DNA of 64,000 bases from Tragulus kanchil. Lineage: Eukaryota > Chordata > Mammalia > Artiodactyla > Tragulidae. Location: contig JAIOJX010000030.1 of assembly GCA_022376925.1 (NCBI GenBank), positions 173,285,298 to 173,349,297 on the forward strand, read 5' to 3'. Shown here piece by piece: positions 36,765-49,689 of this stretch; positions within the stretch are counted from its first letter, which is position 1, and each line of letters starts with the position of its first letter. Below the pieces are notes generated by a model. It searched no databases, was not told where the DNA came from, and was given only the letters and a program-made list of their open reading frames with translations. The position numbers and the translations under genes were made by a program.

Positions 36765-39114
36765 TAAAATTTACAACACTCTGCACTTAGTAAAGACATA
36801 CACATTATTCCATTTCAGTTAGAAAATACTGAAATTTATATATTACCATTTACCAATCAGTAGAAAAAGAATACAAAATAATAAAGCACAGAAACAAATA
36901 AGCAATTTATAAGTTCTGAGTAACTGGGATACTTGAACAATAGACTTAACTCATTTCACTTAGCAACTTTAACTAAAACTAAAAATATAACTTAATTTTT
37001 TTGTCCATGGGCAGCCAAATGTCACAGAGTTGGGTTCACATTCATTTACCAGTTCAGTGCCCTAAGAATCTGTACCCAGTTCTTATTTTCCTCAAGACAA
37101 TGAATTTTTACATAATAATGCTTAAATATACTCTAGTATGAATCTCTTATTTATTTGAACAAGTTTTCCATTGTTTCATTCTATTTCAACAAAAGTATAC
37201 ATTTAACAATATTTCAAGTGATTGGCTCTCAATCCAACACAGACTAGCTGAGAACAAAATCTTTATCAGACAGAGTGGAAAGTTGAGCCAATATCCAGAG
37301 AATAAGCACAGTATAGATAAATATTGAGAATAAGGCATTCCTCAAATTTAGGCCTGACTCTACACATAAATGTTGTATCCCTTTTGGACGTTTTTAAACA
37401 GTGATTTTTAAATTTTAACTTTAATAGTAAAAAACATGGATCAAGTAATGTAGCTATTGTAACAGACTTTCCCCCCTCTCATTTAGTGATTTTTCTACCA
37501 GTGTAAGTTTTCCTGTTGGTTACAATGTGAAAACATTTATTTAGTCTTTAACATCTGTTCTCCACCAAAAATAGCTGCCACTTGTCACTCAATAAAGATG
37601 CTGAAAACCTCCTATTATGCATGTACATTTATACACATCAGACAAAGATTATACAGATCAAAGATCAGATATGAGCTCATGATGATGGGATAGAAAATAC
37701 AGATTCATAAATCAGAAAGACAGAGAAAGAGAAAGAAAGGATACTTGGCTATTTGGTCAGACTCTATGATGACAGAACACTTGACTGCTGCTTTAAGCCA
37801 GGCTTTCTTATTGAAATATAGGACATATAAAATTAAAGCATACTTGAAGAAACAAAAACTACTAAAAACATGTGTGACTTTAACCAAAGCTGAGAAATAC
37901 TACATTCTTCCAAAAAAGAAATTCTGTTGATGGACACATAAAATTTACAACACTCTGCACTTAGTAAAGACATACACATTATTCCATTTCAGTTAGAAAA
38001 TACTGAAATTTATATATTACCATTTACCAATCAGTAGAAAAGAATACAAAATAATAAAGCACAGAAACAAATAAGCAATTTATAAGTTCTGAGTAACTGG
38101 GATACTTGAACAATAGACTTAACTCATTTCACTTAGCAACTTTAACTAAAACTAAAAATATAACTTAATTTTTTTGTCCATGGGCAGCCAAATGTCACAG
38201 AGTTGGGTTCACATTCATTTACCAGTTCAGTGCCCTAAGAATCTGTACCCAGTTCTTATTTTCCTCAAGACAATGAATTTTTACATAATAATGCTTAAAT
38301 ATACTCTAGTATGAATCTCTTATTTATTTGAACAAGTTTTCCATTGTTTCATTCTATTTCAACAAAAGTATACATTTAACAATATTTCAAGTGATTGGCT
38401 CTCAATCCAACACAGACTAGCTGAGAACAAAATCTTTATCAGACAGAGTGGAAAGTTGAGCCAATATCCAGAGAATAAGCACAGTATAGATAAATATTGA
38501 GAATAAGGCATTCCTCAAATTTAGGCCTGACTCTACACATAAATGTTGTATCCCTTTTGGACGTTTTTAAACAGTGATTTTAAATTTTAACTTTAATAGT
38601 AAAAAACATGGATCAAGTAATGTAGCTATTGTAACAGACTTTCCCCCCTCTCATTTAGTGATTTTTCTACCAGTGTAAGTTTTCCTGTTGGTTACAATGT
38701 GAAAACATTTATTTAGTCTTTAACATCTGTTCTCCACCAAAAATAGCTGCCACTTGTCACTCAATAAAGATGCTGAAAACCTCCTATTATGCATGTACAT
38801 TTATACACATCAGACAAAGATTATACAGATCAAAGATCAGATATGAGCTCATGATGATGGGATAGAAAATACAGATTCATAAATCAGAAAGACAGAGAAA
38901 GAGAAAGAAAGGATACTTGGCTATTTGGTCAGACTCTATGATGACAGAACACTTGACTGCTGCTTTAAGCCAGGCTTTCTTATTGAAATATAGGACATAT
39001 AAAATTAAAGCATACTTGAAGAAACAAAAACTACTAAAAACATGTGTGACTTTAACCAAAGCTGAGAAATACTACATTCTTCCAAAAAAGAAATTCTGTT
39101 GATGGACACATAAA
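36765..39114. repeat. Tandem duplication M, period 1172-1174
   Basis: Copy 1 is 36765-37938 and copy 2 is 37939-39114, joined at the shared tract 'taaa'. Copy 2 lacks one A near its start (38037 region) and one T near 38578. Content is AT-rich and non-coding; ORFs of 60-61 residues recur in both copies. Confidence 0.95.
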
Positions 39115-39510
39115 CATAATCCTAATTTTGAATTTCACAATTGATCTTCATGTTTGACATTATTAACATTCAGGGAGGGGAAAACATGCCTACTTACTTC
39201 TGTAATCAGAAAAACATTGAGCACTTACTGAGTACAGTTATTATTTCAGAAGTATAAAATATAATGAAAATCAGACTCTCGCCTTATCTTGAAGAGGATC
39301 ATGGTTACACGCAAAACAATTGAAATTCAGCACAATGTGGTACAAGTCAAATGTCCAAAACTCAAAGGATAAGAAATTATGATATCTCCATAGGACAGAC
39401 AGCATAGCGGTCAATACAAAACCATGTTTTAAAGGACACTGTTATATTGAATGGTTTCCAACTAAAATACAACATAAGAAGCCACATTTACAAAGTGAAT
39501 CCAATAGAAC

Positions 39511-39684
39511 CTGACTACCAGTGCAGGAAATGTAAGAGATGCAGGTCCGATCCCTGGATCAGAAAGATCCCCTGGAGACGAGAATGGCAACCCAGTATTC
39601 TTGCCTGGAGAATCTCATGGACAGAAGACCTGGAAGGACCATAGTCCATGGGTCACACACACGACTAAGGGACTAACACACTAG
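39511..39684 (+). mobile_element. Bov-tA SINE, partial
   Basis: Starts within the tRNA part ('ccagtgcaggaaatgtaaga'), contains 'ggtccgatccctggatcaga' and 'gtattcttgcctggagaatc', and ends 'cacacgactaagggactaac'. It is repeated at 40631-40804. The 65-residue ORF at 39447-39644 is largely this SINE. Confidence 0.85.
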
Positions 39685-39699
39685 ACAGGTAGATCCATG

Positions 39700-39797
39700 G
39701 ATGAAGAAAATGAAGAGGGAAGGGAAAAGAAGGGAAGGAAAGTGAGAGAAAAGGAAAAGAGAAGAAATAGAAAAGAAACAACTGAAAGGAAGGAAGT
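39700..39797 (+). repeat. Purine-rich (GA/GGAAA) tract
   Basis: About 95 bases almost entirely A and G, built from 'agggaagggaaaagaaggga'-type units, directly downstream of the SINE tail. It is probably an expanded SINE tail or simple repeat. The same tract is at about 40820-40917 in the second copy of duplication N. Confidence 0.85.
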
Positions 39798-41113
39798 AAT
39801 GTTAGCTGTGTTTAAACTGTGAGATTATGTGGATTTTTATTTGTTCTTTCTACTTTAATACCTTTATAAAATATTCGCAACATTCTTACAAAAGTAAATT
39901 AACTAACAAAATTCTAGATAAGAATTGCTTACAATCCCTTTACCAAATATAAATAAAAACCAGTAGTTTTTTTTTTCCTTTTTCCTTTTTGTCTTTTCTA
40001 ATTTCAGAAAAAACAGAGAAAGAGAAAGAAAGGATACTTGGCTATTTGGTCAGACTCTATGATGACAGAACACTTGACTGCTGCTTTAAGCCAGGCTTTC
40101 TTATTGAAATATAGGACATATAAAATTAAAGCATACTTGAAGAAACAAAACTACTAAAAACATGTGTGACTTTAACCAAAGCTGAGAAATACTACATTCT
40201 TCCAAAAAAGAAATTCTGTTGATGGACACATAAACATAATCCTAATTTTGAATTTCACAATTGATCTTCATGTTTGACATTATTAACATTCAGGGAGGGG
40301 AAAACATGCCTACTTACTTCTGTAATCAGAAAAACATTGAGCACTTACTGAGTACAGTTATTATTTCAGAAGTATAAAATATAATGAAAATCAGACTCTC
40401 GCCTTATCTTGAAGAGGATCATGGTTACACGCAAAACAATTGAAATTCAGCACAATGTGGTACAAGTCAAATGTCCAAAACTCAAAGGATAAGAAATTAT
40501 GATATCTCCATAGGACAGACAGCATAGCGGTCAATACAAAACCATGTTTTAAAGGACACTGTTATATTGAATGGTTTCCAACTAAAATACAACATAAGAA
40601 GCCACATTTACAAAGTGAATCCAATAGAACCTGACTACCAGTGCAGGAAATGTAAGAGATGCAGGTCCGATCCCTGGATCAGAAAGATCCCCTGGAGACG
40701 AGAATGGCAACCCAGTATTCTTGCCTGGAGAATCTCATGGACAGAAGACCTGGAAGGACCATAGTCCATGGGTCACACACACGACTAAGGGACTAACACA
40801 CTAGACAGGTAGATCCATGGATGAAGAAAATGAAGAGGGAAGGGAAAAGAAGGGAAGGAAAGTGAGAGAAAAGGAAAAGAGAAGAAATAGAAAAGAAACA
40901 ACTGAAAGGAAGGAAGTAATGTTAGCTGTGTTTAAACTGTGAGATTATGTGGATTTTTATTTGTTCTTTCTACTTTAATACCTTTATAAAATATTCGCAA
41001 CATTCTTACAAAAGTAAATTAACTAACAAAATTCTAGATAAGAATTGCTTACAATCCCTTTACCAAATATAAATAAAAACCAGTAGTTTCCTTTTTCCTT
41101 TTTTGTCTTTTTC

Positions 41114-41720
41114 TATATGAATAATTCACTTTTTACATACATGAAAAAATTAAAATTTGACCTTTACAGTCTTTATTTTTATTTAACATAGAAATTGAGC
41201 TCTGTTTTTTCCTTGGGATATTTTGTGGTTTTTTGCTTTTTCTATATCTCTTTCCTACCACCTCCATTTCCACACTGTACCTACCAAGCAGTTCAACAGT
41301 CTGGTATGAGTTTCCCCTTCCACACCATTAACTCCCCCTAATACAGTTAACTACATGTGTTTGGGAAGTATAGACAATCACTTGCCTATTTTCACATTTT
41401 TATGCAGCTTCCTTTTTTCACTTTGTGGACAAAAGATCAAGCTTTAACTAGCTAAATTTAATAGTCAGAAAAAATATTTATTGAGCTTCTACTGTATGCT
41501 GGAAACTCGTGCCACCGCTTGGACTACTGCATGAACAGAAAAGATGAGCCTAAGCCAAGATGGTGTGTTCTATGTGCCCTGCATGAATGAGCCATAACTT
41601 ACTCAGCAATTCCCTTGTTCATGAATATTTAACTTCTTCCCCAAATTTGCCCCTTTGTTTTACCCCCCGCACACAGCATTGCACTAAACATCCTTTTACA
41701 TATATAGCATTTTGTATTCT
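41114..41720. other. Single-copy AT-rich DNA
   Basis: A short MIR- or L2-like phrase ('tttattgagcttctactgta') lies at about 41474-41493. Nothing else is recognised. Confidence 0.55.
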
Positions 41721-42249
41721 CCAGGTCTTACTTTACCATGAGTTTATATCATTTACTCACTCAGAAATACCAATTATCATTCTTTTTAAAGATACAATTG
41801 CATAGCATACTAGAGCTATCAAGAATGCATTGTATGTCTCAGAAAGTAACTAAAATAAACATAGTTTTTGGGGAGATTAGGTTCCCACCTGCAAATGGTA
41901 CCAAACATGGCAATTTACTGTCATTCAACATAAAGGTTGCATTAAACCTAGCAGAGACAGCATTCATCCTGGTGCAACAAAGAGGCAGGAACTGACTAAG
42001 CAGGAGGATATAAAGTTCCTATATTAAAATATGGATAACATTTTAAATATATATGATATTTGGAGTTAAAATGGTCTTTATTTATGCTGCTGTATATGAA
42101 ATGGGCAATAGTAGAAAATATTATTCAACTGTATCAAAAAAGTATCTGCTATCCACTGCATCATTTTGACAGTTCATTAAGTGATTTTTTTTATTATGAC
42201 TATCAAAGAGGGAGAAAGAATGAAATGAATGCAGCTTTGCCCACAAAGT

Positions 42250-42410
42250 GTTAGGTACTTTATTAATCCTTTTCATTTTATCATTTTATTTAATTATTAC
42301 CACTGCACTAGTATGATATTGGTGTTATGGTCACCATTTTACAAATAAGGAAATAGGATCTCAGAGGTTAAGTAATAGAGAAAGATCAATAGAGTTGAGA
42401 TTTAAAAATA
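42250..42410 (+). repeat. MIR fragment
   Basis: Contains 'ttaggtactttattaatcct', 'ccattttacaaataaggaaa' and 'ctcagaggttaagtaataga', in MIR order. It recurs at about 43334-43494 in the second copy of duplication O. Confidence 0.72.
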
Positions 42411-42637
42411 AGTTTTAAATCCAATAATCCCTGTCCGTCAAACTACATCTCCTAAGTAGTTTTCTCAAACTCTTGGGTAAAAGAGACAGCATAAATAATT
42501 GCCCATAAAATAAATGATATGGTGCATGACATCATGGATAGCCATGCATATTTGTTCTTTAGGGGGTGTGACTATGGCTTAGATATAAATCTCACTACCT
42601 CTCTCATTGCTAATTGACATGCATCATTGTCGTCATC

Positions 42638-42790
42638 ATTTAGTCGCTAACTCATGTCTGACTCTTCTGCGACTCCATGGACTGTAGCCCACCAGGCTCC
42701 TTCCTCCATGGGATTTCCCAGGCAAATACTGGAGCTGGTCGCCATTTCCTTCACCAGGGATCTTCCCACTCAGGACCCAAAACCCTATTC
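42638..42790 (-). mobile_element. Bov-tA SINE, antisense, cut off at a junction
   Basis: The same antisense element as 43705-43924, but it ends in error-rich sequence near 42790 and lacks the head complement. The truncation is attributable to the junction of duplication O. Confidence 0.85.
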
Positions 42791-43704
42791 TTTTAAAGCT
42801 TTTACCAGGTCTTACTTTACCATGAGTTTATATCATTTACTCACTCAGAAATACCAATTATCATTCTTTTTAAAGATACAATTGCATAGCATACTAGAGC
42901 TATCAAGAATGCATTGTATGTCTCAGAAAGTAACTAAAATAAACATAGTTTTTGGGGAGATTAGGTTCCCACCTGCAAATGGTACCAAACATGGCAATTT
43001 ACTGTCATTCAACATAAAGGTTGCATTAAACCTAGCAGAGACAGCATTCATCCTGGTGCAACAAAGAGGCAGGAACTGACTAAGCAGGAGGATATAAAGT
43101 TCCTATATTAAAATATGGATAACATTTTAAATATATATGATATTTGGAGTTAAAATGGTCTTTATTTATGCTGCTGTATATGAAATGGGCAATAGTAGAA
43201 AATATTATTCAACTGTATCAAAAAAGTATCTGCTATCCACTGCATCATTTTGACAGTTCATTAAGTGATTTTTTTTATTATGACTATCAAAGAGGGAGAA
43301 AGAATGAAATGAATGCAGCTTTGCCCACAAAGTGTTAGGTACTTTATTAATCCTTTTCATTTTATCATTTTATTTAATTATTACCACTGCACTAGTATGA
43401 TATTGGTGTTATGGTCACCATTTTACAAATAAGGAAATAGGATCTCAGAGGTTAAGTAATAGAGAAAGATCAATAGAGTTGAGATTTAAAAATAAGTTTT
43501 AAATCCAATAATCCCTGTCCGTCAAACTACATCTCCTAAGTAGTTTTCTCAAACTCTTGGGTAAAAGAGACAGCATAAATAATTGCCCATAAAATAAATG
43601 ATATGGTGCATGACATCATGGATAGCCATGCATATTTGTTCTTTAGGGGGTGTGACTATGGCTTAGATATAAATCTCACTACCTCTCTCATTGCTAATTG
43701 ACAT

Positions 43705-43924
43705 GCATCATTGTCGTCATCATTTAGTCGCTAACTCATGTCTGACTCTTCTGCGACTCCATGGACTGTAGCCCACCAGGCTCCTTCCTCCATGGGATTT
43801 CCCAGGCAAAAATACTGGAGCTGGTCGCCATTTCCTTCACCAGGGGATCTTCCCGACTCAGAGACCAAACCATGTCTCCTGCATTGCAGGCAAATTCTTT
43901 ACCAGTGAGCCACCAGGGAAGCCC
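43705..43924 (-). mobile_element. Bov-tA SINE, antisense, full length, with TSD
   Basis: Runs from 'catttagtcgctaactcatg' through 'catggactgtagcccaccag' to 'agtgagccaccagggaagcc'. The TSD ctaattgacat (43694-43704) / ctaattgatat (43925-43935) matches at 10 of 11 positions. Confidence 0.88.
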
Positions 43925-43972
43925 CTAATTGATATTCATAGGGCTTAATTTAAATGCCCCAGTCAAGTCTTC

Positions 43973-46268
43973 TAATTTCTGGAACCTGTTAACAGCACTA
44001 CCTCTGGGATGATCCCAGTGAAGTATTTTCCTATAGGAGATACATTGTATTTGTACATTAAATAAATTAATCACACACACATGCATAATTGTGTACCTAG
44101 ACCAGACCCAGCTTCTGCAAATAGAAGACCAAGCTATGTAACTTCCCAAGCCACCTGAAACAGAAAGATTCTAGTACTACTTCCCTTAAGTTATTTTTTT
44201 TTAAAACCTCTAACCCTTGCAGAAATCTTTTAGATATTTAGATGAAAATAAATAAAATGTAAGAGATGGATAGATGGGCTTGCACTTTTCTCACTTTTCA
44301 TGCAAAGGAAGCATCCACACGTTATATCACTATATAAATTCCTAACAGTAGGAAACTTTAAAGTACTCAGAGTACTCATCAAATCTCTGTAGAGGAAACA
44401 TCCCTGAAACATGTTATGGAAACAGCTTGAGATCTTTCCAAATTATTGCTTTCAAAAATATTCTCCAAAGCACCTCATTTTACTCATGAAGTCATGGCAG
44501 GAGAGAGCTATAAATGGGGAGAGGTCGGCTAGAATGAATGACTAGCCACATATATAATCCAAACCTCACCCTCAGCAAAACTGCAAAGGTCTTCCATGAC
44601 TAGGGCTTTCTAATGCCTCATGTATATGTGAAAATGGGGATGTTAAATCCAGGACAAACACCAGTCTACTGCTGTTGGCTTCTCTACCCACAGGTAATGG
44701 GTTTTTATCTGTTGAGTCCAGGGCTGTTTCTACTAGAATCTGCAATAATTAACACAAAACCTAGCACCAAGGAGACAAACAATGCTGGGTTGAATGCACT
44801 AGAGGGCGATAAATCAGACAGAACTAATAATTCAGTAACTGTTGGGATACTCTGGAAATATCCCAGGTAAATACAAAATACATCATTTTAGGATAATGCC
44901 TCTTAATAATCTCACCAAAATAAGACAAAGAGCTAGTAGTAGTAGAACATGCACGCCTGGTAAACTTTTTATTTGATTGGATGTTTTCTTTTAGTGACAA
45001 GAAGGAGGTAGATTTTTTAAAAGTGAAAAATCAGATTTAAAAGATGGCAGAAATTTATTAATGTCATCTATGTAAAATTGTAGTCTACTGTATCTATTGT
45101 ATACCCATGGCTAATAAATCAAATTTAATTTCTGGAACCTGTTAACAGCACTACCTCTGGGATGATCCCAGTGAAGTATTTTCCTATAGGAGATACATTG
45201 TATTTGTACATTAAATAAATTAATCACACACACATGCATAATTGTGTACCTAGACCAGACCCAGCTTCTGCAAATAGAAGACCAAGCTATGTAACTTCCC
45301 AAGCCACCTGAAACAGAAAGATTCTAGTACTACTTCCCTTAAGTTATTTTTTTTTAAAACCTCTAACCCTTGCAGAAATCTTTTAGATATTTAGATGAAA
45401 ATAAATAAAATGTAAGAGATGGATAGATGGGCTTGCACTTTTCTCACTTTTCATGCAAAGGAAGCATCCACACGTTATATCACTATATAAATTCCTAACA
45501 GTAGGAAACTTTAAAGTACTCAGAGTACTCATCAAATCTCTGTAGAGGAAACATCCCTGAAACATGTTATGGAAACAGCTTGAGATCTTTCCAAATTATT
45601 GCTTTCAAAAATATTCTCCAAAGCACCTCATTTTACTCATGAAGTCATGGCAGGAGAGAGCTATAAATGGGGAGAGGTCGGCTAGAATGAATGACTAGCC
45701 ACATATATAATCCAAACCTCACCCTCAGCAAAACTGCAAAGGTCTTCCATGACTAGGGCTTTCTAATGCCTCATGTATATGTGAAAATGGGGATGTTAAA
45801 TCCAGGACAAACACCAGTCTACTGCTGTTGGCTTCTCTACCCACAGGTAATGGGTTTTTATCTGTTGAGTCCAGGGCTGTTTCTACTAGAATCTGCAATA
45901 ATTAACACAAAACCTAGCACCAAGGAGACAAACAATGCTGGGTTGAATGCACTAGAGGGCGATAAATCAGACAGAACTAATAATTCAGTAACTGTTGGGA
46001 TACTCTGGAAATATCCCAGGTAAATACAAAATACATCATTTTAGGATAATGCCTCTTAATAATCTCACCAAAATAAGACAAAGAGCTAGTAGTAGTAGAA
46101 CATGCACGCCTGGTAAACTTTTTATTTGATTGGATGTTTTCTTTTAGTGACAAGAAGGAGGTAGATTTTTTAAAAGTGAAAAATCAGATTTAAAAGATGG
46201 CAGAAATTTATTAATGTCATCTATGTAAAATTTGTAGTCTACTTGTAGTCTATTAGTATACCCATGCT
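43973..46268. repeat. Tandem duplication P, period 1153
   Basis: Copy 1 is 43973 to about 45107 and copy 2 is 45126 to about 46268. The ends disagree: copy 1 reads 'attgtagtctactgtatcta' where copy 2 reads 'atttgtagtctacttgtagt'. About 18 bases of filler lie between. The 85-residue ORF 44613-44870 recurs at 45766-46023. Confidence 0.95.
44690..44810 (+). repeat. Possible L2 3' end fragment
   Basis: The order 'aacacaaaacctagcaccaa' then 'caatgctgggttgaatgc' resembles the L2 3' end. It is diverged and tentative, and recurs at about 45843-45963. Confidence 0.3.
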
Positions 46269-46602
46269 TGTCTTAATACAACAATTGCACTTTCCATGAT
46301 ACATTGTGATTGACCCTTCAAGACTTTCAGCAGAAGTAATATATTTCCACAGTGAGATGATTACACCTGCTCTTGTATCCGTGAGTATCAGAAGGTAGGA
46401 GTTGGAGATCTACAGAACTTAATATTAGAAGTACAGCATTAGTGGTTTAAACTTAGAGGAGTGAGAAGCGCCTTCATCAAACAAAGTGGGCAGCAGCGTG
46501 GGGCTAGACTGGGCAGGCACTGGCTTGGTCTGGCCAGTGCAGCTGACTGGCACAGAGCTTTAGTATTTTAAAGGGCAATGAATTTGAGGGCAATGACTAA
46601 GT
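46269..46602. other. Single-copy non-coding DNA
   Basis: A short GC-richer patch ('gtgggcagcagcgtggggct') lies near 46484-46560. No repeat or gene is recognised. Confidence 0.55.
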
Positions 46603-48776
46603 CATTGTTAAAGCTGGAGATAATAGCTTTGAATCTGTGGTCTTATATTAGCTTCACTTTTTTATGTTACCTTCCAAAATTTCTGGTTTAAAATCCCCCA
46701 CAAATGAACTCACTAGATGAATATCCTTTAACAAGCTGAAAATTGTCCACAGTTGGTCTAGGCAAGACATACTCCCAGGCGCAGTGGGGAAATAGGACAA
46801 AATAGAAGGTCAGTCATTAAACAGCATTTATTACAGCACTCTAACCACTACAAACTGGACATGCTGGCTAAAAGCACAACATATAAATGATTGTTAAAAA
46901 CAATTCTAAAAAAATCATAACATCATACAATATAAGCAACTCATTATCCAAATTTGTATAAATATTAAGTTCAGAAACCAAAATAATCCAAATGCAAAAT
47001 AAATAGTTCAACGAGAAAGAGAAAGAAAAGCCTCATACAGGTGAAATGTTAGAGTTAAGAGAATCAATGATGCATTTTAAAAAATGTTAAAATGCATTTC
47101 AAAGACAGGAATTTCAAGGAATTGGTATTCATATGTAAGTGTTTAGACATGTGATAAATACTTTTAGTAGCAAGTGGTTAATGGGAAATGCAGAACTAGC
47201 ATAATGAAAAGAGAGAGAGCAAGAAATAAAGATAGAGATGACAGAGGGAAATCACTAGCTCATATAAATAAAATATTGAAGACCTTCACCTTCAGGTATG
47301 GTTTGATCAAGAAAACTAAATCAATGATATCAAAGCTAAACCCTATTTCCACTCATCTCTCTCATGCTTGTCTTTTTATTGATTTCATCCTCAGATATAA
47401 TTTTTCCCCATATGAAACCAAGATGATATGATGAATTAGAGTTCCAGGTATATTTTCAAAATTCCAAGTTCAGGGATAAAGAGAATAATCTCTCTCTCAA
47501 AAGTTCCATAGTTGGTTTTGACAAGCTCTGGTTTTACCCTTTCCTGACATTTCAAACACTGAGATCTGGGGATGTGATGCTCTGATGGGCTAAGCCTGAA
47601 TTATGTACCTAGGAACTAGTGGCAGAGTCAACCATAAGAATAAGAACTGCATCAGCATGACAATTGCCCCCAATTGGTTCCCCAACAAGCATTGTTAAAG
47701 CTGGAGATAATAGCTTTGAATCTGTGGTCTTATATTAGCTTCACTTTTTTATGTTACCTTCCAAAATTTCTGGTTTAAAATCCCCCACAAATGAACTCAC
47801 TAGATGAATATCCTTTAACAAGCTGAAAATTGTCCACAGTTGGTCTAGGCAAGACATACTCCCAGGCGCAGTGGGGAAATAGGACAAAATAGAAGGTCAG
47901 TCATTAAACAGCATTTATTACAGCACTCTAACCACTACAAACTGGACATGCTGGCTAAAAGCACAACATATAAATGATTGTTAAAAACAATTCTAAAAAA
48001 ATCATAACATCATACAATATAAGCAACTCATTATCCAAATTTGTATAAATATTAAGTTCAGAAACCAAAATAATCCAAATGCAAAATAAATAGTTCAACG
48101 AGAAAGAGAAAGAAAAGCCTCATACAGGTGAAATGTTAGAGTTAAGAGAATCAATGATGCATTTTAAAAAATGTTAAAATGCATTTCAAAGACAGGAATT
48201 TCAAGGAATTGGTATTCATATGTAAGTGTTTAGACATGTGATAAATACTTTTAGTAGCAAGTGGTTAATGGGAAATGCAGAACTAGCATAATGAAAAGAG
48301 AGAGAGCAAGAAATAAAGATAGAGATGACAGAGGGAAATCACTAGCTCATATAAATAAAATATTGAAGACCTTCACCTTCAGGTATGGTTTGATCAAGAA
48401 AACTAAATCAATGATATCAAAGCTAAACCCTATTTCCACTCATCTCTCTCATGCTTGTCTTTTTATTGATTTCATCCTCAGATATAATTTTTCCCCATAT
48501 GAAACCAAGATGATATGATGAATTAGAGTTCCAGGTATATTTTCAAAATTCCAAGTTCAGGGATAAAGAGAATAATCTCTCTCTCAAAAGTTCCATAGTT
48601 GGTTTTGACAAGCTCTGGTTTTACCCTTTCCTGACATTTCAAACACTGAGATCTGGGGATGTGATGCTCTGATGGGCTAAGCCTGAATTATGTACCTAGG
48701 AACTAGTGGCAGAGTCAACCATAAGAATAAGAACTGCATCAGCTGAAAGTTGCACAATTGGTTCCCCAACAAGCAT
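46603..48776. repeat. Tandem duplication Q, period 1087
   Basis: Copy 1 is 46603-47689 and copy 2 is 47690-48776. Near the end of copy 1, 'agcatgacaattgcccccaa' stands where copy 2 has 'agctgaaagttgcacaa', again a junction-side discrepancy. Otherwise they agree. The 85-residue ORF at 47174-47431 and 48261-48518 has no recognisable domain. Confidence 0.95.
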
Positions 48777-49689
48777 TTGTTTTTACTCTTACTAGGAAAA
48801 GAAAAGAAGTACCATGAAGGCCTGTACTATCATATGTGAAGAAAATAGCTATAGTCATTGCTCTGTGAGTAAAGGGGATCCTGCAGGGGAGCTGTGTGAC
48901 TATCTGGAGGGGTGGGATGGGGGGATATACATATGACTAATCTGGGAACATACATATCTGTAAACAACAAAACTCTATAAAACTTAAAAGTAAAATAAAA
49001 GGTTTAAAAAAAAAGAATTCAAAGAAATACTCACTATTGACATTAAAGAAGTTATACAAAGAAGTTATAGATTTTTCCCTACATTTAATAGTAAACAAGG
49101 AGAAGATGGGGTCTATAGTAAAAGATGACTTAAAGAGAACGAATCAAATAGCAACCAGAAGATGGAATCACTGACAAATTCACTGGATGTTCTCTCTAGC
49201 AATTCTGGTTGCACTCCATAAATTAAAAAGAGATGGGAAATTGTGGAGAATAGATACTGCATAAAAGGATATCTGTGACACATCACTGCTGACGGAACTA
49301 AGCCAAAGGTTATAAAGATAAGCAAGTCTGAATAAAATATTAAACCAATTTCTCTTATTTGGTTTTGACTTAAAGGTACACCAGGCAAAATAATTTATCT
49401 TCTGTCCAGAAGTAATAAATGAAATCATTTTAACGGAGCAAAAGAGGGGGAAAATGGGAGATTCAGAGGAATCAGTTATTTGTCAAAATGTAAACTTAAG
49501 CAATAATATTCCAAATTCTACCCTCACTGGCTGCTATCATTACATTCTATTAAGCCAACAAACAAATCAATAAAACAAAGTAGATCTGTGTCACTAAAAT
49601 TGAACATTATGATACCAGGAATTAGTGGGGGGACAGAATAATTGTAGCACATCAAAGAGAAACCTAGTTTGGTACTAACTTAACTTCTA
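48777..49689. other. Single-copy DNA with an L1 tail
   Basis: Contains the L1 3' fragment listed separately; the remainder (49013-49689) is AT-rich. Minus-strand ORFs at 49113-49388 and 49180-49428 overlap in different frames and are not credible genes. Confidence 0.6.
48865..49012 (+). mobile_element. L1 3' end fragment
   Basis: Contains 'ctatctggaggggtgggatg', 'acatacatatctgtaaacaa' and 'caaaactctataaaacttaa' followed by an A-rich tail. This matches the 3' UTR of the larger L1 ending at about 61370 ('agagaggtgggatggggagg', 'aacaacaaaactctgtaaag'). Confidence 0.8.

Larger units (their letters stand above)
38893..41113. repeat. Tandem duplication N, period 1120
   Basis: Copy 1 is 38893 to about 39998 and copy 2 is 40013-41113. 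The end of copy 1 has an overlong T run and a scrambled tail ('agtagttttttttttcc' against 'agtagtttcctttttcc'), followed by filler. The first about 220 bases also belong to duplication M, giving a triplicate (37721, 38893 and 40013 onward). Confidence 0.95.
41721..43877. repeat. Tandem duplication O, period 1084
   Basis: Copy 1 is 41721 to about 42790 and copy 2 is 42805-43877. The last about 70 bases of copy 1, inside an antisense SINE, carry multiple indels relative to copy 2 ('ggcaaatactgg' against 'ggcaaaaatactgg', 'accagggatc' against 'accaggggatc', 'tcccactcagg' against 'tcccgactcag'). This is the clearest error-degraded end in the window. Confidence 0.96.
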
